Assembly (NCBI RefSeq): GCF_036237315.1
Contig: NZ_CP108356.1
Span: forward strand, 2,046,001 to 2,110,000
From: Streptomyces sp. NBC_01351
Lineage (GTDB): Bacteria; Actinomycetota; Actinomycetes; Streptomycetales; Streptomycetaceae
Direction: 5' to 3'
Length of the DNA: 64,000 bases
In this document: positions 50,755 through 63,273 of the stretch, piece by piece
How the letters are laid out: every line of letters starts with the position of its first letter
How positions within the stretch are numbered: the first letter of the stretch is position 1
Position numbers and translations under genes: made by a program
Notes under the pieces: model-generated
What the model was told of the DNA's origin: nothing
The model's database searches: none
Seen by the model: the letters and a program-made list of their open reading frames with translations, nothing else

Positions 50755-52622
50755 ATGACGGTCCTGCCTGACGACGGGCTCTCCTTGGCCGCCGAGTTCC
50801 CTGACGCGACGCATGAGCAGTGGCAGCGCCTGGTAGAAGGCGTGCTGCGCAAGTCGGGCAAGGAAGTATCCGGCGAGGCCGCAGAAGATGCGTTGTCCAC
50901 GAAGCTCCAGGACGGGCTCACCACCCGCCCGCTGTACACAGCGCCCGAACCCGGAGCCACGGGCGCCACCGGCGCCGACGGGTTCCCCGGGTTCGCCCCC
51001 TTCGTCCGCGGAGGTACGGCCGAGGGGAACGCCGCGAGCGGCTGGGACGTGCGCCAGCGCCACCTCGGCACCGATCCGGTACGGGTCAACGAGGCGGTCC
51101 TCGCCGACCTGGAGAACGGGGTCACCTCCCTCTGGCTGACCGTCGGCCAGGGCGGCATCCCGGTGGACGGCCTCGCCCGCGCCCTGGACGGGGTCTACCT
51201 GGACCTCGCGCCGGTCTCCCTGGACCCCGGAGCCGAGTTCGCCGACGCGGCACGGGCGTTCCTCGCCCTGTGCGCCGAGCGCGGGATCAAGCCCGAGGAC
51301 GTCCGGGCCAGCCTCGGCGCCGACCCCCTGGGCCACGAGGCCCGTACCGGCGAGGCGCTCGACGTCTCCGCCGTCGTCGAGCCGGCCAAGGCCGCAGCCG
51401 GCTACCCCCACGTCCGCGCCCTGACCGTGGACGCCCTGCCCTACCACGAGGCCGGTGCCAGCGCCGCCGAAGAGCTCGGCCTCTCCCTCGCCACCGGCGT
51501 CGCCTACCTGCGCGCCCTCACCGACGGCGGGCTCAGCGTCGAAGCGGCCCTCGGGCAGCTGGAGTTCCGCTACGCCGCCACCGCCGACCAGTTCCTCACC
51601 ATCTGCAAGCTCCGCGCGGCCCGCCGCCTGTGGGCCCGTGTCGCCGAGGCCTCGGGGGCCCCGGCCGCGGGCGCGCAGCGCCAGCACGTGGTGACCTCGC
51701 CGGTGATGATGACCCGCCGCGACCCGTGGGTGAACATGCTCCGCACCACCGTGGCCTGCATGGCCGCGGGCGTGGGCGGGGCGGACTCGGTCACCGTGCT
51801 CCCCTTCGACCACGAGCTGGGCCTGCCCGACGCCTTCGCGCGCCGCATCGCCCGCAACACCTCCACCATCCTCCTGGAGGAATCGCACCTGGCCCGGGTC
51901 ATCGACCCGGCCGGCGGCTCGTACTACGTGGAACGCCTCACCGACGAACTCGCCCACGCGGCCTGGTCGTTCTTCCAGACCGTCGAGAAGGCCGGCGGCC
52001 AGGCCGCCGCCCTGCGCTCCGGCCTCGTCGCCGACCGCATCGCCGCCACCTGGGCCGAACGTTCCAAGCAGCTGGCCAAGCGCCGCGAACCGATCACCGG
52101 GGTCAGCGAGTTCCCGCTGCTCTCCGAGAAGCCCGTCGTACGCGAGCCCGCGCCCGCCGGACCCACCGGCGGGCTGCCCCGCGTACGGCGCGACGAGACC
52201 TACGAGGCCCTGCGCGCCCGCAGCGACGCACACCTGGCCGCGACCGGCGCCCGGCCGAGGATCTTCCTCGCCGCGCTCGGCCCGGCGGCCGCGCACACCG
52301 CCCGCGCCACCTTCGCCTCGAACCTGTTCCAGGCGGGCGGCGTCGAGCCGGTGCACGACCCGGTGTCCGTCGACCCGGCCACCGCCGCCGAGGCGTACGC
52401 CGCGAGCGGCGCGGACGGCATCGCCGTGCTCTGCTCCAGCGACGCGCTGTACGAGGAGCAGGCCGAGGCGGTGGCCGCGGCCCTGCGCTCGGCGGGCGCC
52501 ACGACCGTGTACCTCGCGGGCAGGCCCGGTACCGCCGAGTCGGCCGTGGACGCGTACGTCTTCGCCGGCTGCGACGCGGTCGCCGTGCTGTCCTCCGTAC
52601 TCGACCGAATGGGAGTCGCGGA

Positions 52623-52626
<4 letters not shown>
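50755..52626 (+). CDS. mutA: Methylmalonyl-CoA mutase small (beta) subunit
   Basis: A 623-residue mutase subunit with the TIM-barrel half ([19 protein letters not shown] region, [22 protein letters not shown] core). In the C-terminal cobalamin-like domain the B12 motif DxHxxG is missing ([14 protein letters not shown]), as expected for the non-catalytic subunit. The ATG at 50755 is the usual N-terminus ([12 protein letters not shown]). Its stop overlaps the mutB start by ATGA. Confidence 0.93.
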
Positions 52627-54839
<2,213 letters not shown>

Positions 54840-54849
54840 GCGGGGGCCG

Positions 54850-55833
54850 GTGCCGAAGATCGACATCGAGGCCTACGCGAAGGGGGTGCTCGACGGGAAG
54901 CGCGCGTTCATCGCGCGCGCGATCACCCTCGTCGAGTCCACCCTGCCCGCTCACCGGGTGCTGGCGCAGGGCCTGTTGACGGAGCTCCTCCCGCACGCGG
55001 GCAACGCGCGCCGGATAGGCATCAGCGGAGTCCCGGGCGTCGGCAAATCGACCTTCATCGACGCCTTCGGCACGATGCTGACGGGACTGGGCCACAAGGT
55101 CGCGGTCCTCGCCGTCGACCCCTCCTCCACGCGCACGGGCGGCTCGATCCTCGGCGACAAGACCAGGATGGAACGCCTCGCCGTCGACCCGGCGGCCTTC
55201 GTCCGCCCCTCCCCCTCCGCCGGAACCCTCGGCGGGGTCGCGAAGGCCACCCGCGAATCCATGATCGTGATGGAGGCAGCCGGCTACGACGTCGTCCTCG
55301 TCGAAACGGTCGGCGTCGGCCAGTCGGAGACCACCGTCGCCGGCATGGTCGACTCCTTCCTCCTCCTCTCCCTGGCCCGCACCGGCGACCAGCTCCAGGG
55401 CATCAAGAAGGGCGTCCTCGAACTCGCCGACGTCCTGGCGGTGAACAAGGCGGACGGCCCGCACGAGCGCGACGCGAAGGCCGCCGCCCGCGAACTGGCG
55501 GGCGCCCTGCGCCTGATGCACCCGGCCGATGCCGCGTGGACCCCACCCGTCCTCACCTGCAGCGCCCGCGAATCGGCCGGTCTGGACGAGGTCTGGAACC
55601 GCCTGGAACAACACCGCACCCTGCTGGACGCGGGCGGCCGCCTGACGGCGAAGCGGGCCGCGCAACAGGTCGAGTGGACCTGGTCGATGGTCCGCGAGGC
55701 CCTGCTGGAACGCCTCCGCGCGAACCCGGCGGTCCGGGACCTCGCGCCGGGGCTGGAGGAAGCGGTCCGGGCGGGCGCCACGACCGCGACCTCGGCCGCG
55801 GACCAGATCCTGGCGGCGTTCGGCCGGTCCTGA
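54850..55833 (+). CDS. meaB: Methylmalonyl-CoA mutase-associated GTPase MeaB
   Basis: A 327-residue G3E-family GTPase that protects and reloads the mutase cofactor. The P-loop is GVPGVGKST, with [29 protein letters not shown] (G3) and NKAD (G4) following. The GTG at 54850 is 10 bp after mutB. Its 3' end is 13 bp from the convergent NACHT gene. Confidence 0.95.
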   Translation: MPKIDIEAYAKGVLDGKRAFIARAITLVESTLPAHRVLAQGLLTELLPHAGNARRIGISGVPGVGKSTFIDAFGTMLTGLGHKVAVLAVDPSSTRTGGSILGDKTRMERLAVDPAAFVRPSPSAGTLGGVAKATRESMIVMEAAGYDVVLVETVGVGQSETTVAGMVDSFLLLSLARTGDQLQGIKKGVLELADVLAVNKADGPHERDAKAAARELAGALRLMHPADAAWTPPVLTCSARESAGLDEVWNRLEQHRTLLDAGGRLTAKRAAQQVEWTWSMVREALLERLRANPAVRDLAPGLEEAVRAGATTATSAADQILAAFGRS

Positions 55834-55846
55834 CCACGGGCTCCCG

Positions 55847-58800
55847 TCAGTCGTGGCGCAGCCTCACCGACGGCGGGAGCAGGTCGGCGCCGCGGATCCG
55901 GTCCCGGCTCCCCCCGACGTACACGTTCCGGAATCGGGGCAGCCCGGCCAACGGTGCGAGGTCGATCTCCTCGTCGGCGGCGAGCTCCGTGAAGTAACAC
56001 GTCCTCAGATCGGGGAAGGCCTCGGGCAGTCGCTGGACAGCCGACTGCAGAGACCATGTCGCGTCGCCCGCGATGAGGCTCAGTGTAGAGACGCCGGAGA
56101 GCACCGATCCCGGCGGAAGGAACTCCAGCGAAGCGGCGGACACGCGCAGGGTGGCCAGCCCCTCCAGATCACCGACCTCCTGCCAGTCCCGGGGCCGGGC
56201 AGGACTGGAGGCGGTGTTGAGTGCGAGCTCCCGGAGACCGTTCAACCGGCCAAGCCCTTCGAGTCCGTGCGCGGCGCCCATGTCACCGGACACCGTCAGG
56301 ATCTCAAGGCATGCGTCCACGGCCAGCGCCCGCAGGGACCATGTCGTGTCCTCCGGACCGCTGAACGACACGGCCTCCAGTCGCGTGAGCCGAAGGAGGG
56401 GCCGCAGATCGAGGGACAGCCGCTCACTCGCGATGTCCAGCCGCCGGATCGGCAGGCCTTCGATGCCGGTCAGGTCCGTCAGCTCGGGGCACGGTCCGAT
56501 GACGAGCGTGTCCAGTTCCGACTGCCCCGCCAGGAAGCGCAGATCGGGCACCGCTACGTTCGAGAGCCTGATGTCCACGAGATCGGACCGGCTCACGTGC
56601 GCCGCCAGTGCGTCGGGGGACACCCCTCCCCTGACGTCCAGCCGGTCCGGCCGCAGTCCGAGCCGGTCCAGTTGGCGTAGCTGCTCGTCGGACTGCACGG
56701 TGTAGAGGAGATCGGTCGGGTCCAGCGGGACGATGACCTCGTCCGCGTAGCGCGCGCAGTCGAACCGCGACCACGCCCACATGAGCTGGGAACGGATCGG
56801 CAGGAACGGATGGTCCGCGAAGTGGGCGAGGAAGGAGACGGCCTCCTCCGACCTCACGTGGGAGGCCGCGATGACCACGTGGTAGGCGTCCCATTCATCG
56901 GAGTTCTCCGTGGGGAGGAGGCCCAGGATCAGCGGGCCCACTTCCGCCAGGGCGCGGGCCTGGTCGTCGTTGCGCGGGGGAATGAGAGTGGCGGTGCGCG
57001 TCTCGACGGCCTCGCGCACCTCGGGGGCGAGGCTCGTGGCGTGGTCGAGGCAAGCGGCGGCCAGCAAGTAGACGCGGGCCTGGACCCGTTCGTCCGCAGC
57101 ACGGTCTCCCCGGGCGATCAGGTCCTCGATGATCTCGACGCGCTCCTTGGGCCGGGCCTGGGCGACGGCCATCCTGATGACGTCCTCCCACTGGTCGTCG
57201 CCCGCGTGGCCGGTGAGCAGTCCGAAGTCGCTGTCCTCCACGGCGGCCCGTGCGCCGAGGAAGTCCTGGAAGGTGCGGTGGATGAACTCCACGGTGTCGG
57301 GGCCCGGCGCCCGCAGGAGTCCGCTGCGCTGGAGGAAATGCGCGAAGACCGCCGGCGCTTCGCCCAGGGCCGCCGCTTCCGGGACCGAGGGCAGGGCCCG
57401 GGCGATGATGTCCACGGCCTGCGAACGGTCCATTTCCGTACGGCCGTTCTTGATGAGCCAGTAGGCGAGCCGCTGGAGGATGTCGAGCTGCGGCTCCTCG
57501 CGGAGATCCGGGACCGCCATGTCGCGTTCGCGGTCGCGGCGGCTGAGCAGCATGGAGAGCGCGGCCTCGTAGAGGTCCCTGCGCCCGAGCGGGAGGAAGC
57601 CCCGCCGGTCCCGGTGGAGGGCGCAGATCAGCCCGCACATCAGGGGGTTGGTGGCGAGCCGTCCGAGGTCGGGCTTGGTGCGGACGGCCGTCAGGAGCTG
57701 GGTCTCGTACATCTGGAGCGCGGCATCGTCCTCGGTGCCGGTGTGGGCCGCCTTGTGCCACCGCTTGATGAACGTGGCGATGTCGGCGGGGCGCATGGCG
57801 GCCAGCGTCAGCTCGGTGAACCCGTCCTCGGCCAGCCAGTCCGCTCCCACGGCGGAGGGGCGCGAGGTGACGAGCCAGCGGTTGTCGCCGTCGTACACGG
57901 CCATCAGCTCGCGCAGCCAGCGCCGGGCCCGCTCCCGCTCCCGGTCCGGAATCTCGTCGATGCCGTCGACCAGGACCAGGCCGCGCCCGGCGGAAAGGAC
58001 CCGGTGCGCCCAGCCGTTCGGCTGGACTCCCCTGATCGGACAGCCGACGGCGGCCAGGAAGCTCTGGGGGTCGGGGAGCTGCTCGCCGTGACGCGTCAGC
58101 GTGCGCAGCGGCAGGACGAACGGGATGCGGTCGTAGAGGTACTCCATCTGCGGGGTGAGTTCCTGGCGGGCTGCGGTGACGGCCAGCCACTGCACGAGGG
58201 TGCTCTTGCCGGACCCGGCTTCGCCCCGGAGCAGGACGCGGTGACTGCCGGCCAGAGCCTGGTCGGCGGGCTGCGGACTGGAAGCCGCGCGCACCAATTC
58301 CGCGAGGAATCCGCCCGCGACGGCCCGCGTGAGGGAGGACTGGTCGGGCGACGATGTCATCGCGATGCCGCGCACACGAATGAGAGCCATCGTGGCAGCG
58401 TCCGGGGTGGGGGGCTCCGCTGTCCCCATCGCATGAAAGAGCTTGCCGGCATCGCGCAGCCAACGCTCCATGTCCCGCGGCAGTGCGGTCGCCTCCAGGC
58501 TCAGGTACGCCGCGTCCAGCGGCCACCGCGTCGGCGAGTTGCTCAGGTCGATCCCGTAGATCGTCAACCGGCCGTGCGTCTTCGCCACGTACGGCAGGTA
58601 CTGCTGCTCGAACGCCGCGTCCTCCGCCCCCGGGAGCGGATCGCGGCGAATCAACTCGTCGACCTTGGAGGTCAGTTCGGCCATGTCACGGGTCTGCTCC
58701 ACCAGCGCGTGCGCGACGAAGGTCGAGCGCTGCGTGAAGAAGTGCAGGATGTGCAGGCAAGCGGTTTCGAGCAGCCGCTCGTAGAAGTACGTGGCGTCGG

Positions 58801-59188
58801 CGCCGAGTTCCCGCTCGGGCCCACCGCTGACGCGGCGCAGCTCCCGGGCGAACTCCGCGGAGCCGAGCCGGACGGCGTCCATGTCGGTCATCGTGACCTC
58901 GCCGAGGGCGGACAGCGTCGTCGCGAGGACGTCGACGACCGCCTGTTCCTCGTCGGCGGGGACGGGGCGCTCGCCCGTGCGGAGCGCCTGCTTCACCAGC
59001 TTGGCGGCCAGGGATTGCAGATCGGCGTTCGTGAGCGAGCGCTTCTCGCCCTTGAAGGACACGTATCCGGAGATCCGGACCGGCTTGTCGACGAGCCCGG
59101 CCCCGCCGCCCTCGGCGACGAACAACTTCCTGACGAGTGGCCCGATGGCCGCCGAGGCCAGTCGGACTCCGATCATCCCGGGCTCCAT
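55847..59188 (-). CDS. NACHT-domain NTPase, bacterial NLR-like (candidate antiphage defence protein)
   Basis: A 1113-residue STAND NTPase. Residues 1-300 are a helical N-terminal domain of the type found before bacterial NACHT modules (YGIDLSNSPTRWPLDAAYLSLE is conserved-looking). The NACHT core has Walker A GEAGSGKST (322-330) and Walker B GLVLVDGIDE (403-412) with TSRP (sensor 1). After a helical section, about 850-1113 is a leucine-rich-repeat-like sensor (VDIRLSNVAVPDLRFL, LDTLVIGPCPELTDLTGIEGL). No nuclease or protease effector is fused. Related bacterial NACHT proteins protect against phage; that role here is inferred. Genes around it are metabolic. Confidence 0.85.
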   Translation of the reverse strand: MEPGMIGVRLASAAIGPLVRKLFVAEGGGAGLVDKPVRISGYVSFKGEKRSLTNADLQSLAAKLVKQALRTGERPVPADEEQAVVDVLATTLSALGEVTMTDMDAVRLGSAEFARELRRVSGGPERELGADATYFYERLLETACLHILHFFTQRSTFVAHALVEQTRDMAELTSKVDELIRRDPLPGAEDAAFEQQYLPYVAKTHGRLTIYGIDLSNSPTRWPLDAAYLSLEATALPRDMERWLRDAGKLFHAMGTAEPPTPDAATMALIRVRGIAMTSSPDQSSLTRAVAGGFLAELVRAASSPQPADQALAGSHRVLLRGEAGSGKSTLVQWLAVTAARQELTPQMEYLYDRIPFVLPLRTLTRHGEQLPDPQSFLAAVGCPIRGVQPNGWAHRVLSAGRGLVLVDGIDEIPDRERERARRWLRELMAVYDGDNRWLVTSRPSAVGADWLAEDGFTELTLAAMRPADIATFIKRWHKAAHTGTEDDAALQMYETQLLTAVRTKPDLGRLATNPLMCGLICALHRDRRGFLPLGRRDLYEAALSMLLSRRDRERDMAVPDLREEPQLDILQRLAYWLIKNGRTEMDRSQAVDIIARALPSVPEAAALGEAPAVFAHFLQRSGLLRAPGPDTVEFIHRTFQDFLGARAAVEDSDFGLLTGHAGDDQWEDVIRMAVAQARPKERVEIIEDLIARGDRAADERVQARVYLLAAACLDHATSLAPEVREAVETRTATLIPPRNDDQARALAEVGPLILGLLPTENSDEWDAYHVVIAASHVRSEEAVSFLAHFADHPFLPIRSQLMWAWSRFDCARYADEVIVPLDPTDLLYTVQSDEQLRQLDRLGLRPDRLDVRGGVSPDALAAHVSRSDLVDIRLSNVAVPDLRFLAGQSELDTLVIGPCPELTDLTGIEGLPIRRLDIASERLSLDLRPLLRLTRLEAVSFSGPEDTTWSLRALAVDACLEILTVSGDMGAAHGLEGLGRLNGLRELALNTASSPARPRDWQEVGDLEGLATLRVSAASLEFLPPGSVLSGVSTLSLIAGDATWSLQSAVQRLPEAFPDLRTCYFTELAADEEIDLAPLAGLPRFRNVYVGGSRDRIRGADLLPPSVRLRHD

Positions 59189-59284
59189 GCAACCCCCCGC
59201 TGCGTCAGGACCGTTGCCCGAATCCTAGGCCCCCCGAATCCTCCGCAACACCGACCAACCCCAGCCGAGCCGGACAGCGCACCT

Positions 59285-59440
59285 CAGCAAAATCCAGCCT
59301 CGCCGGCGTTTGAGGCGCGGGGCCCGGGGCGGAGCCCCGAATCCTTCAGCCGCACCAAACAGCGGACCTCAGCCCAAACCCAGCCCCGCCCGCGTTTGAG
59401 GCGCGGGGTCCGGGGCGGAGCCCCGGAAGCCGGCCCGCAG
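59285..59440 (+). repeat. Two tandem copies of the Streptomyces intergenic repeat
   Basis: AATCCAGCCTCGCCGGCG and AACCCAGCCCCGCCCGCG each begin a copy, continuing GTTTGAGGCGCGGGG(C/T)CCGGGGCGGAGCCCC. They belong to the same family as the blocks near 8593 and 49240. The GGGGCGGAGCCCC part folds into a hairpin, so the pair may act as a terminator. Together with flanks it fills the gap 59189-59442. Confidence 0.75.
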
Positions 59441-59442
59441 GG

Positions 59443-60444
59443 CTACGCCCCGACCAGCACCGGCCCCGTCGCACCCAGCGTCTCGCGCAGGATCCTGACC
59501 TGCTCAGCCCCATCGCCGGAGGCGAGCAACGCGGACAGCACCGCGATCCGCGCCTGCCCCGCCCGCAGCGTCCCCGTCGGTACGGCCCCCGCCGCCACGA
59601 GGTCCACCGCACCCCCGTGCGTGTAGATCTCGGTGACCGGCCCGGCCATCACGCGCGTGGTCAGCGCGACGAGCACGCCGCCCGCGACGGCCGCCCGGAC
59701 CGCCTCCACGATCTCCGGCGTCGCGTTGCCCGCGCCCGTACCGGCCAGCACGATGCCCCGCGCCCCCGCCGCGATGGCGGCGTTCAGCAGCACGGCGTCC
59801 CCGTCGGCGTGGTGCACCACCACGTCCACGCGCGGCGGCAGCTCCGGCATCGCCGGCAACGGCAGGGCCTCCGGACGCTGCGGGGTGCGCAGGATGGTGA
59901 CCTTGCCGAAGCCGATCTTCCCGAGCAGTTCCTTCGACGGGTCGGCGAACGCGTCCAGCGCCACCGCCTGCGTCTTCACCGTGCCCCGCGCGGCGTGCAC
60001 CCGCCCCGCGAAGGCGATGAGCACGCCGAGCCCGCGCGTGTTGGCGGCGGTGAGCAGGGCGTCGTACAGGTTCTCCGGGCCGTCACCGTCCGCGGTGCCC
60101 ATGGGCCGCTGCGAGCCGGTGAACACCACGGAGCGCGCGTCGTGGTGGTGGAGGTCGACGAGGAAGGCCGACTCCTCCAGGGTGTCGGTGCCGTGAGTGA
60201 CGACGATGCCGTCGACACCCGGGTCCGCGAGCACCTCGTGCACGGTGCGCAGCAGGGTCAGCTGGTGGGCGGTGGTGAGCCGCGGGCTGTTCACGCTGAA
60301 CAGGTCGACCACCTCGACGGTGATCCCCTCGGGGAGCGGCGCGGTCGCGATGACCTCGTTCCCGTCCGCGTCCGCCGCGAAGCCGGAACCCTGCCAGCGG
60401 CTGGCTATCGTTCCGCCGGTGCTGATGACGACGATCCGTCCCAT
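59443..60444 (-). CDS. L-asparaginase
   Basis: A 333-residue type I/II asparaginase. The two catalytic threonine motifs are VISTGGTIAS (near residue 10) and GIVVTHGTDTLEES (near 88), and the TGSQRP and NLYDAL segments also fit. There is no signal peptide, so it is cytosolic. It hydrolyses asparagine to aspartate. It is divergent from an Lrp/AsnC regulator, its likely controller. Confidence 0.93.
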   Translation of the reverse strand: MGRIVVISTGGTIASRWQGSGFAADADGNEVIATAPLPEGITVEVVDLFSVNSPRLTTAHQLTLLRTVHEVLADPGVDGIVVTHGTDTLEESAFLVDLHHHDARSVVFTGSQRPMGTADGDGPENLYDALLTAANTRGLGVLIAFAGRVHAARGTVKTQAVALDAFADPSKELLGKIGFGKVTILRTPQRPEALPLPAMPELPPRVDVVVHHADGDAVLLNAAIAAGARGIVLAGTGAGNATPEIVEAVRAAVAGGVLVALTTRVMAGPVTEIYTHGGAVDLVAAGAVPTGTLRAGQARIAVLSALLASGDGAEQVRILRETLGATGPVLVGA

Positions 60445-60531
60445 GGCCGTTGGCCGCCCTTCCCTCGAAACCTCGAAGCCTCAAAGGCTCGCACATGTGT
60501 ACCCAAAGCAGCAATGATAGGTCGATCTACG

Positions 60532-60546
60532 CGCAATGCGATTGCG
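60532..60546. promoter_or_regulatory. Lrp/AsnC-type palindrome
   Basis: CGCAATGCGATTGCG has perfect 6-bp arms (CGCAAT/ATTGCG) around GCG, in the asparaginase-lrp divergent promoter (60445-60571). A further ATTGCG half-site lies near 60582. It is a candidate site for the adjacent regulator. Confidence 0.5.
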
Positions 60547-60571
60547 GATTCGACCCGCCGCGTAACACCCG

Positions 60572-61045
60572 ATGGCGGATAATTGCGCCATGGACGCCAT
60601 TGACCGAGATATCTTGCGCGAGCTCCAGGCAGACGGACGGCTGAGTAACCAGGAGCTCGCCCAGCGCGTGGGCCTCACTCCCTCCCCCTGCATGCGCCGC
60701 GTGCGCCAGCTCGAAGAGGACGGGGTGATCCAGGGCTACCGCGCCGTGATCTCCCCCGAGGCGGTGGGCCGCGGCTTCGAGGTGCTCGTCTCGGTCGAGG
60801 TGCGCCGCGACCGCGAGGCCGTCGAGGCCTTCGAAGCGGCCCTCCAGGACATCCCCGACGTGATCGAGGCCTACCGCCTCTTCGGCAGCCCCGGCTGCCT
60901 CCTGCGCATCGCCGTCGCGGACCTGCGCGCGTACGAACGCCTCTGGATCGAGAAGCTGACGGCCCTCTCGGGCGTCACCGAGGTCAACTCGCAGATCATC
61001 ATGAAGCGCATCAAGGAACCGACCGGCCTGCCCGTCGAACGCTGA
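60572..61045 (+). CDS. Lrp/AsnC-family transcriptional regulator
   Basis: A 157-residue feast/famine regulator. The helix-turn-helix is in ILRELQADGRLSNQELAQRVGLTPSPCMRRVRQLEEDGVI and the RAM ligand domain follows. ATG 60572 is used; ATG 60590 (MDAIDRDIL) matches the typical Lrp N-terminus and may be the real start. The divergent asparaginase suggests control by asparagine or another amino acid. Confidence 0.92.
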   Translation: MADNCAMDAIDRDILRELQADGRLSNQELAQRVGLTPSPCMRRVRQLEEDGVIQGYRAVISPEAVGRGFEVLVSVEVRRDREAVEAFEAALQDIPDVIEAYRLFGSPGCLLRIAVADLRAYERLWIEKLTALSGVTEVNSQIIMKRIKEPTGLPVER

Positions 61046-61087
61046 CGGCCGACCGCCACCCGAACCGAACAGGAAGCAGCACCGCAC

Positions 61088-63199
61088 ATGGAACCCCTCG
61101 GCGCCGGAGATCCCATCCGGCTCGGCCCGTACCGCATCCTCGGCGTCCTCGGCGCGGGCGGCATGGGCAAGGTCTACTTCGGCCGGGACAACACCGGCCG
61201 GACCGCCGCCGTGAAGGTGCTGCTGCCGGAGCTCGCGCACGACCCGCACCTCGCGCAGCGCTTCCTGCGCGAGGCGCACACCGCCCAGGCGGTGACCAGC
61301 GGCGGCGTCGCCCGCGTTCTGGACGCGCGCATCGACGGCGACGACAGCCGGCCCTGGATCGCGACCGAGTTCCTGTCCGGGCCCACCCTCGACGACGCCG
61401 TCCGCGCGTACGGGCCCTTCGGCGCCGACGGCGTCCGCGCGCTCGCCGCCTCCCTCGCCGCGACCCTGAGCGACATCCACGCGGCGGGGCTGGTGCACCG
61501 CGACCTGAAGCCGCCGAACATCGTGCTCACCGCCACGGGCCCGCGCGTCATCGACTTCGGCATCGCCCGCCCCGAGCACGGGATGACGCTCACGACCACC
61601 GGCCAGGTGCCGGTCACCCCCGGTTACGGGGCTCCCGAGCAGGTGCTCGGTCAGCGGGTCGGTCCGGCCGCGGACGTCTTCTCGCTCGGCGCGGTACTGG
61701 CCTACGCGGCCACCGGCCGGCGCACCTTCGACGGCACCCACGTCGCGGCGGTCCAGTACGAGGTCGTGCACGGGGAGCCCCGACTCGACGACGTGCCCGC
61801 CGAGTTGCGCCACCTGATATCCCCCTGCCTCGCCAAGGACCCGGCCCACCGCCCGACCCCCGAGCAGATCGCGGGCGCCTTCGCCCCACCGCAGGGGGCC
61901 GACCGGATCTGGCGTACGGGCCCGCTCGCCAAGGACATCGCACGCCGCGGCGCCGAAGCCGCGCGCCAGGCCACGCTCGTCGGCCGGGAGCCCGGATCCG
62001 GGCCGTCCCGCAGGCGGCTCCTGCGGGCCTCGCTCGCCGCGGGCGCGGTGGTGGCGGCCGGCGGTGGCGCCGGGGCCTGGTGGCTGCTGCGCGAGGAACC
62101 TCGTACGCCCGTCGAATCGGGACTGGCCAGCGGCGCGAAGCTGCTCCCCCGCTCCACCGCACAGTCCGGCAAGGCTCCCAAACCCCTGTGGGGACCGCTG
62201 CCGGTCGCGGCGAAGCCCGTGGACGGCCTGGTCCCCGCCCCCCTGTCGCTGCGCGACGTGGTCGTCTTCGCCGCCAAGGACGGCGGCTTGGCGGCCCACT
62301 TCACACGCGACGGCAAGGAGAAGTGGCGCCTGCCCGACGTCACCCCCGCGGCCGGCCTCCACCCCCTCACGGAGCAGCTGTTCGCGGCCGCCGGCACCTC
62401 CGGTGCGCTCCGCGTCCACGACGCCTCCACCGCCAAGCTCCAGTGGGAACTGCCGGACGCCGACGTCGGCCGCTTCCTGACGATGGACGACGAGAACCTC
62501 TACGCCGTCACCCGGGGCGGCCAACTGCTCGCGGTGGACCTCACGATGCAGTCGATCCGCTGGACGAAGCCGCTGCCCACGTACGCCGTGCGCGGCGCGG
62601 GGCCCCGGGCCGCCGTGGCAGGCGTCACCCTCGTCCTCTTCGGCGACGACGGCGCCGTCCGCGCGTTCTCGACGATCAGGGGGCTGGACATGTGGACCAT
62701 CGAGGGACAGGGGAAGTCCGGCTCCGCCATCGCTCCGGCCGTCGTGAAGCGCAAGGATTCCAACGGCACCTCCTACACCGTCTTCCTGGGCGGCCGCACG
62801 CTGAAGGCCCTGAAGTTCCCGGGCGGCAACGAGGTGTGGAAGGCCGGGCCCCCGCAGAACGGCACCGACAGCTGGGGCGCCCCGCTCGTCCACGGCGACA
62901 CCGTGATCGCGACGAACGGGACGACCCTGGCCGCGTACGACCTCGACGGCAGACAACTCCCCCTGAACGGACGCGCAGCCCGGGGCCCGCTCCCGGCCAC
63001 GCCCCTAGTCCGGCAGGGCGAGGCGCTGTGGGCGGTCGAGGCGGACGGACGAGGGGTCTCGGCCTACTCCACCACGGACGGCGCACGGCTGTGGACCTGG
63101 TCGGCGGAGTCCCGCGGACCCTGGGGCATGTCCGGCGCCGGAAACCGCGTCTTCCTGGTCAACGACGGCAAGCTCACGGCGATGCCCACCGTCGGCTGA
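61088..63199 (+). CDS. Membrane Ser/Thr protein kinase with a PQQ-like beta-propeller
   Basis: A 703-residue kinase. The kinase domain (about 10-270) is complete: glycine loop LGAGGMGKVY, Lys43 in AAVKVL, HRDLKPPN, DFGIA and the GYGAPEQ activation-loop end. One transmembrane helix lies around residues 312-335. The extracellular part (about 370-703) has repeated WxxxLPD/AVxxGGxLxAxDL units of a PQQ-like propeller, probably a ligand sensor. It starts 42 bp after the lrp gene. Its targets are unknown. Confidence 0.93.
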   Translation: MEPLGAGDPIRLGPYRILGVLGAGGMGKVYFGRDNTGRTAAVKVLLPELAHDPHLAQRFLREAHTAQAVTSGGVARVLDARIDGDDSRPWIATEFLSGPTLDDAVRAYGPFGADGVRALAASLAATLSDIHAAGLVHRDLKPPNIVLTATGPRVIDFGIARPEHGMTLTTTGQVPVTPGYGAPEQVLGQRVGPAADVFSLGAVLAYAATGRRTFDGTHVAAVQYEVVHGEPRLDDVPAELRHLISPCLAKDPAHRPTPEQIAGAFAPPQGADRIWRTGPLAKDIARRGAEAARQATLVGREPGSGPSRRRLLRASLAAGAVVAAGGGAGAWWLLREEPRTPVESGLASGAKLLPRSTAQSGKAPKPLWGPLPVAAKPVDGLVPAPLSLRDVVVFAAKDGGLAAHFTRDGKEKWRLPDVTPAAGLHPLTEQLFAAAGTSGALRVHDASTAKLQWELPDADVGRFLTMDDENLYAVTRGGQLLAVDLTMQSIRWTKPLPTYAVRGAGPRAAVAGVTLVLFGDDGAVRAFSTIRGLDMWTIEGQGKSGSAIAPAVVKRKDSNGTSYTVFLGGRTLKALKFPGGNEVWKAGPPQNGTDSWGAPLVHGDTVIATNGTTLAAYDLDGRQLPLNGRAARGPLPATPLVRQGEALWAVEADGRGVSAYSTTDGARLWTWSAESRGPWGMSGAGNRVFLVNDGKLTAMPTVG

Positions 63200-63273
63200 C
63201 CCCGTACCAAGGCCCCGGACGATCACCACTTAGGCTCGGGGCCGGACAACCGAGGACCCGGGAGAGCGCGCGC

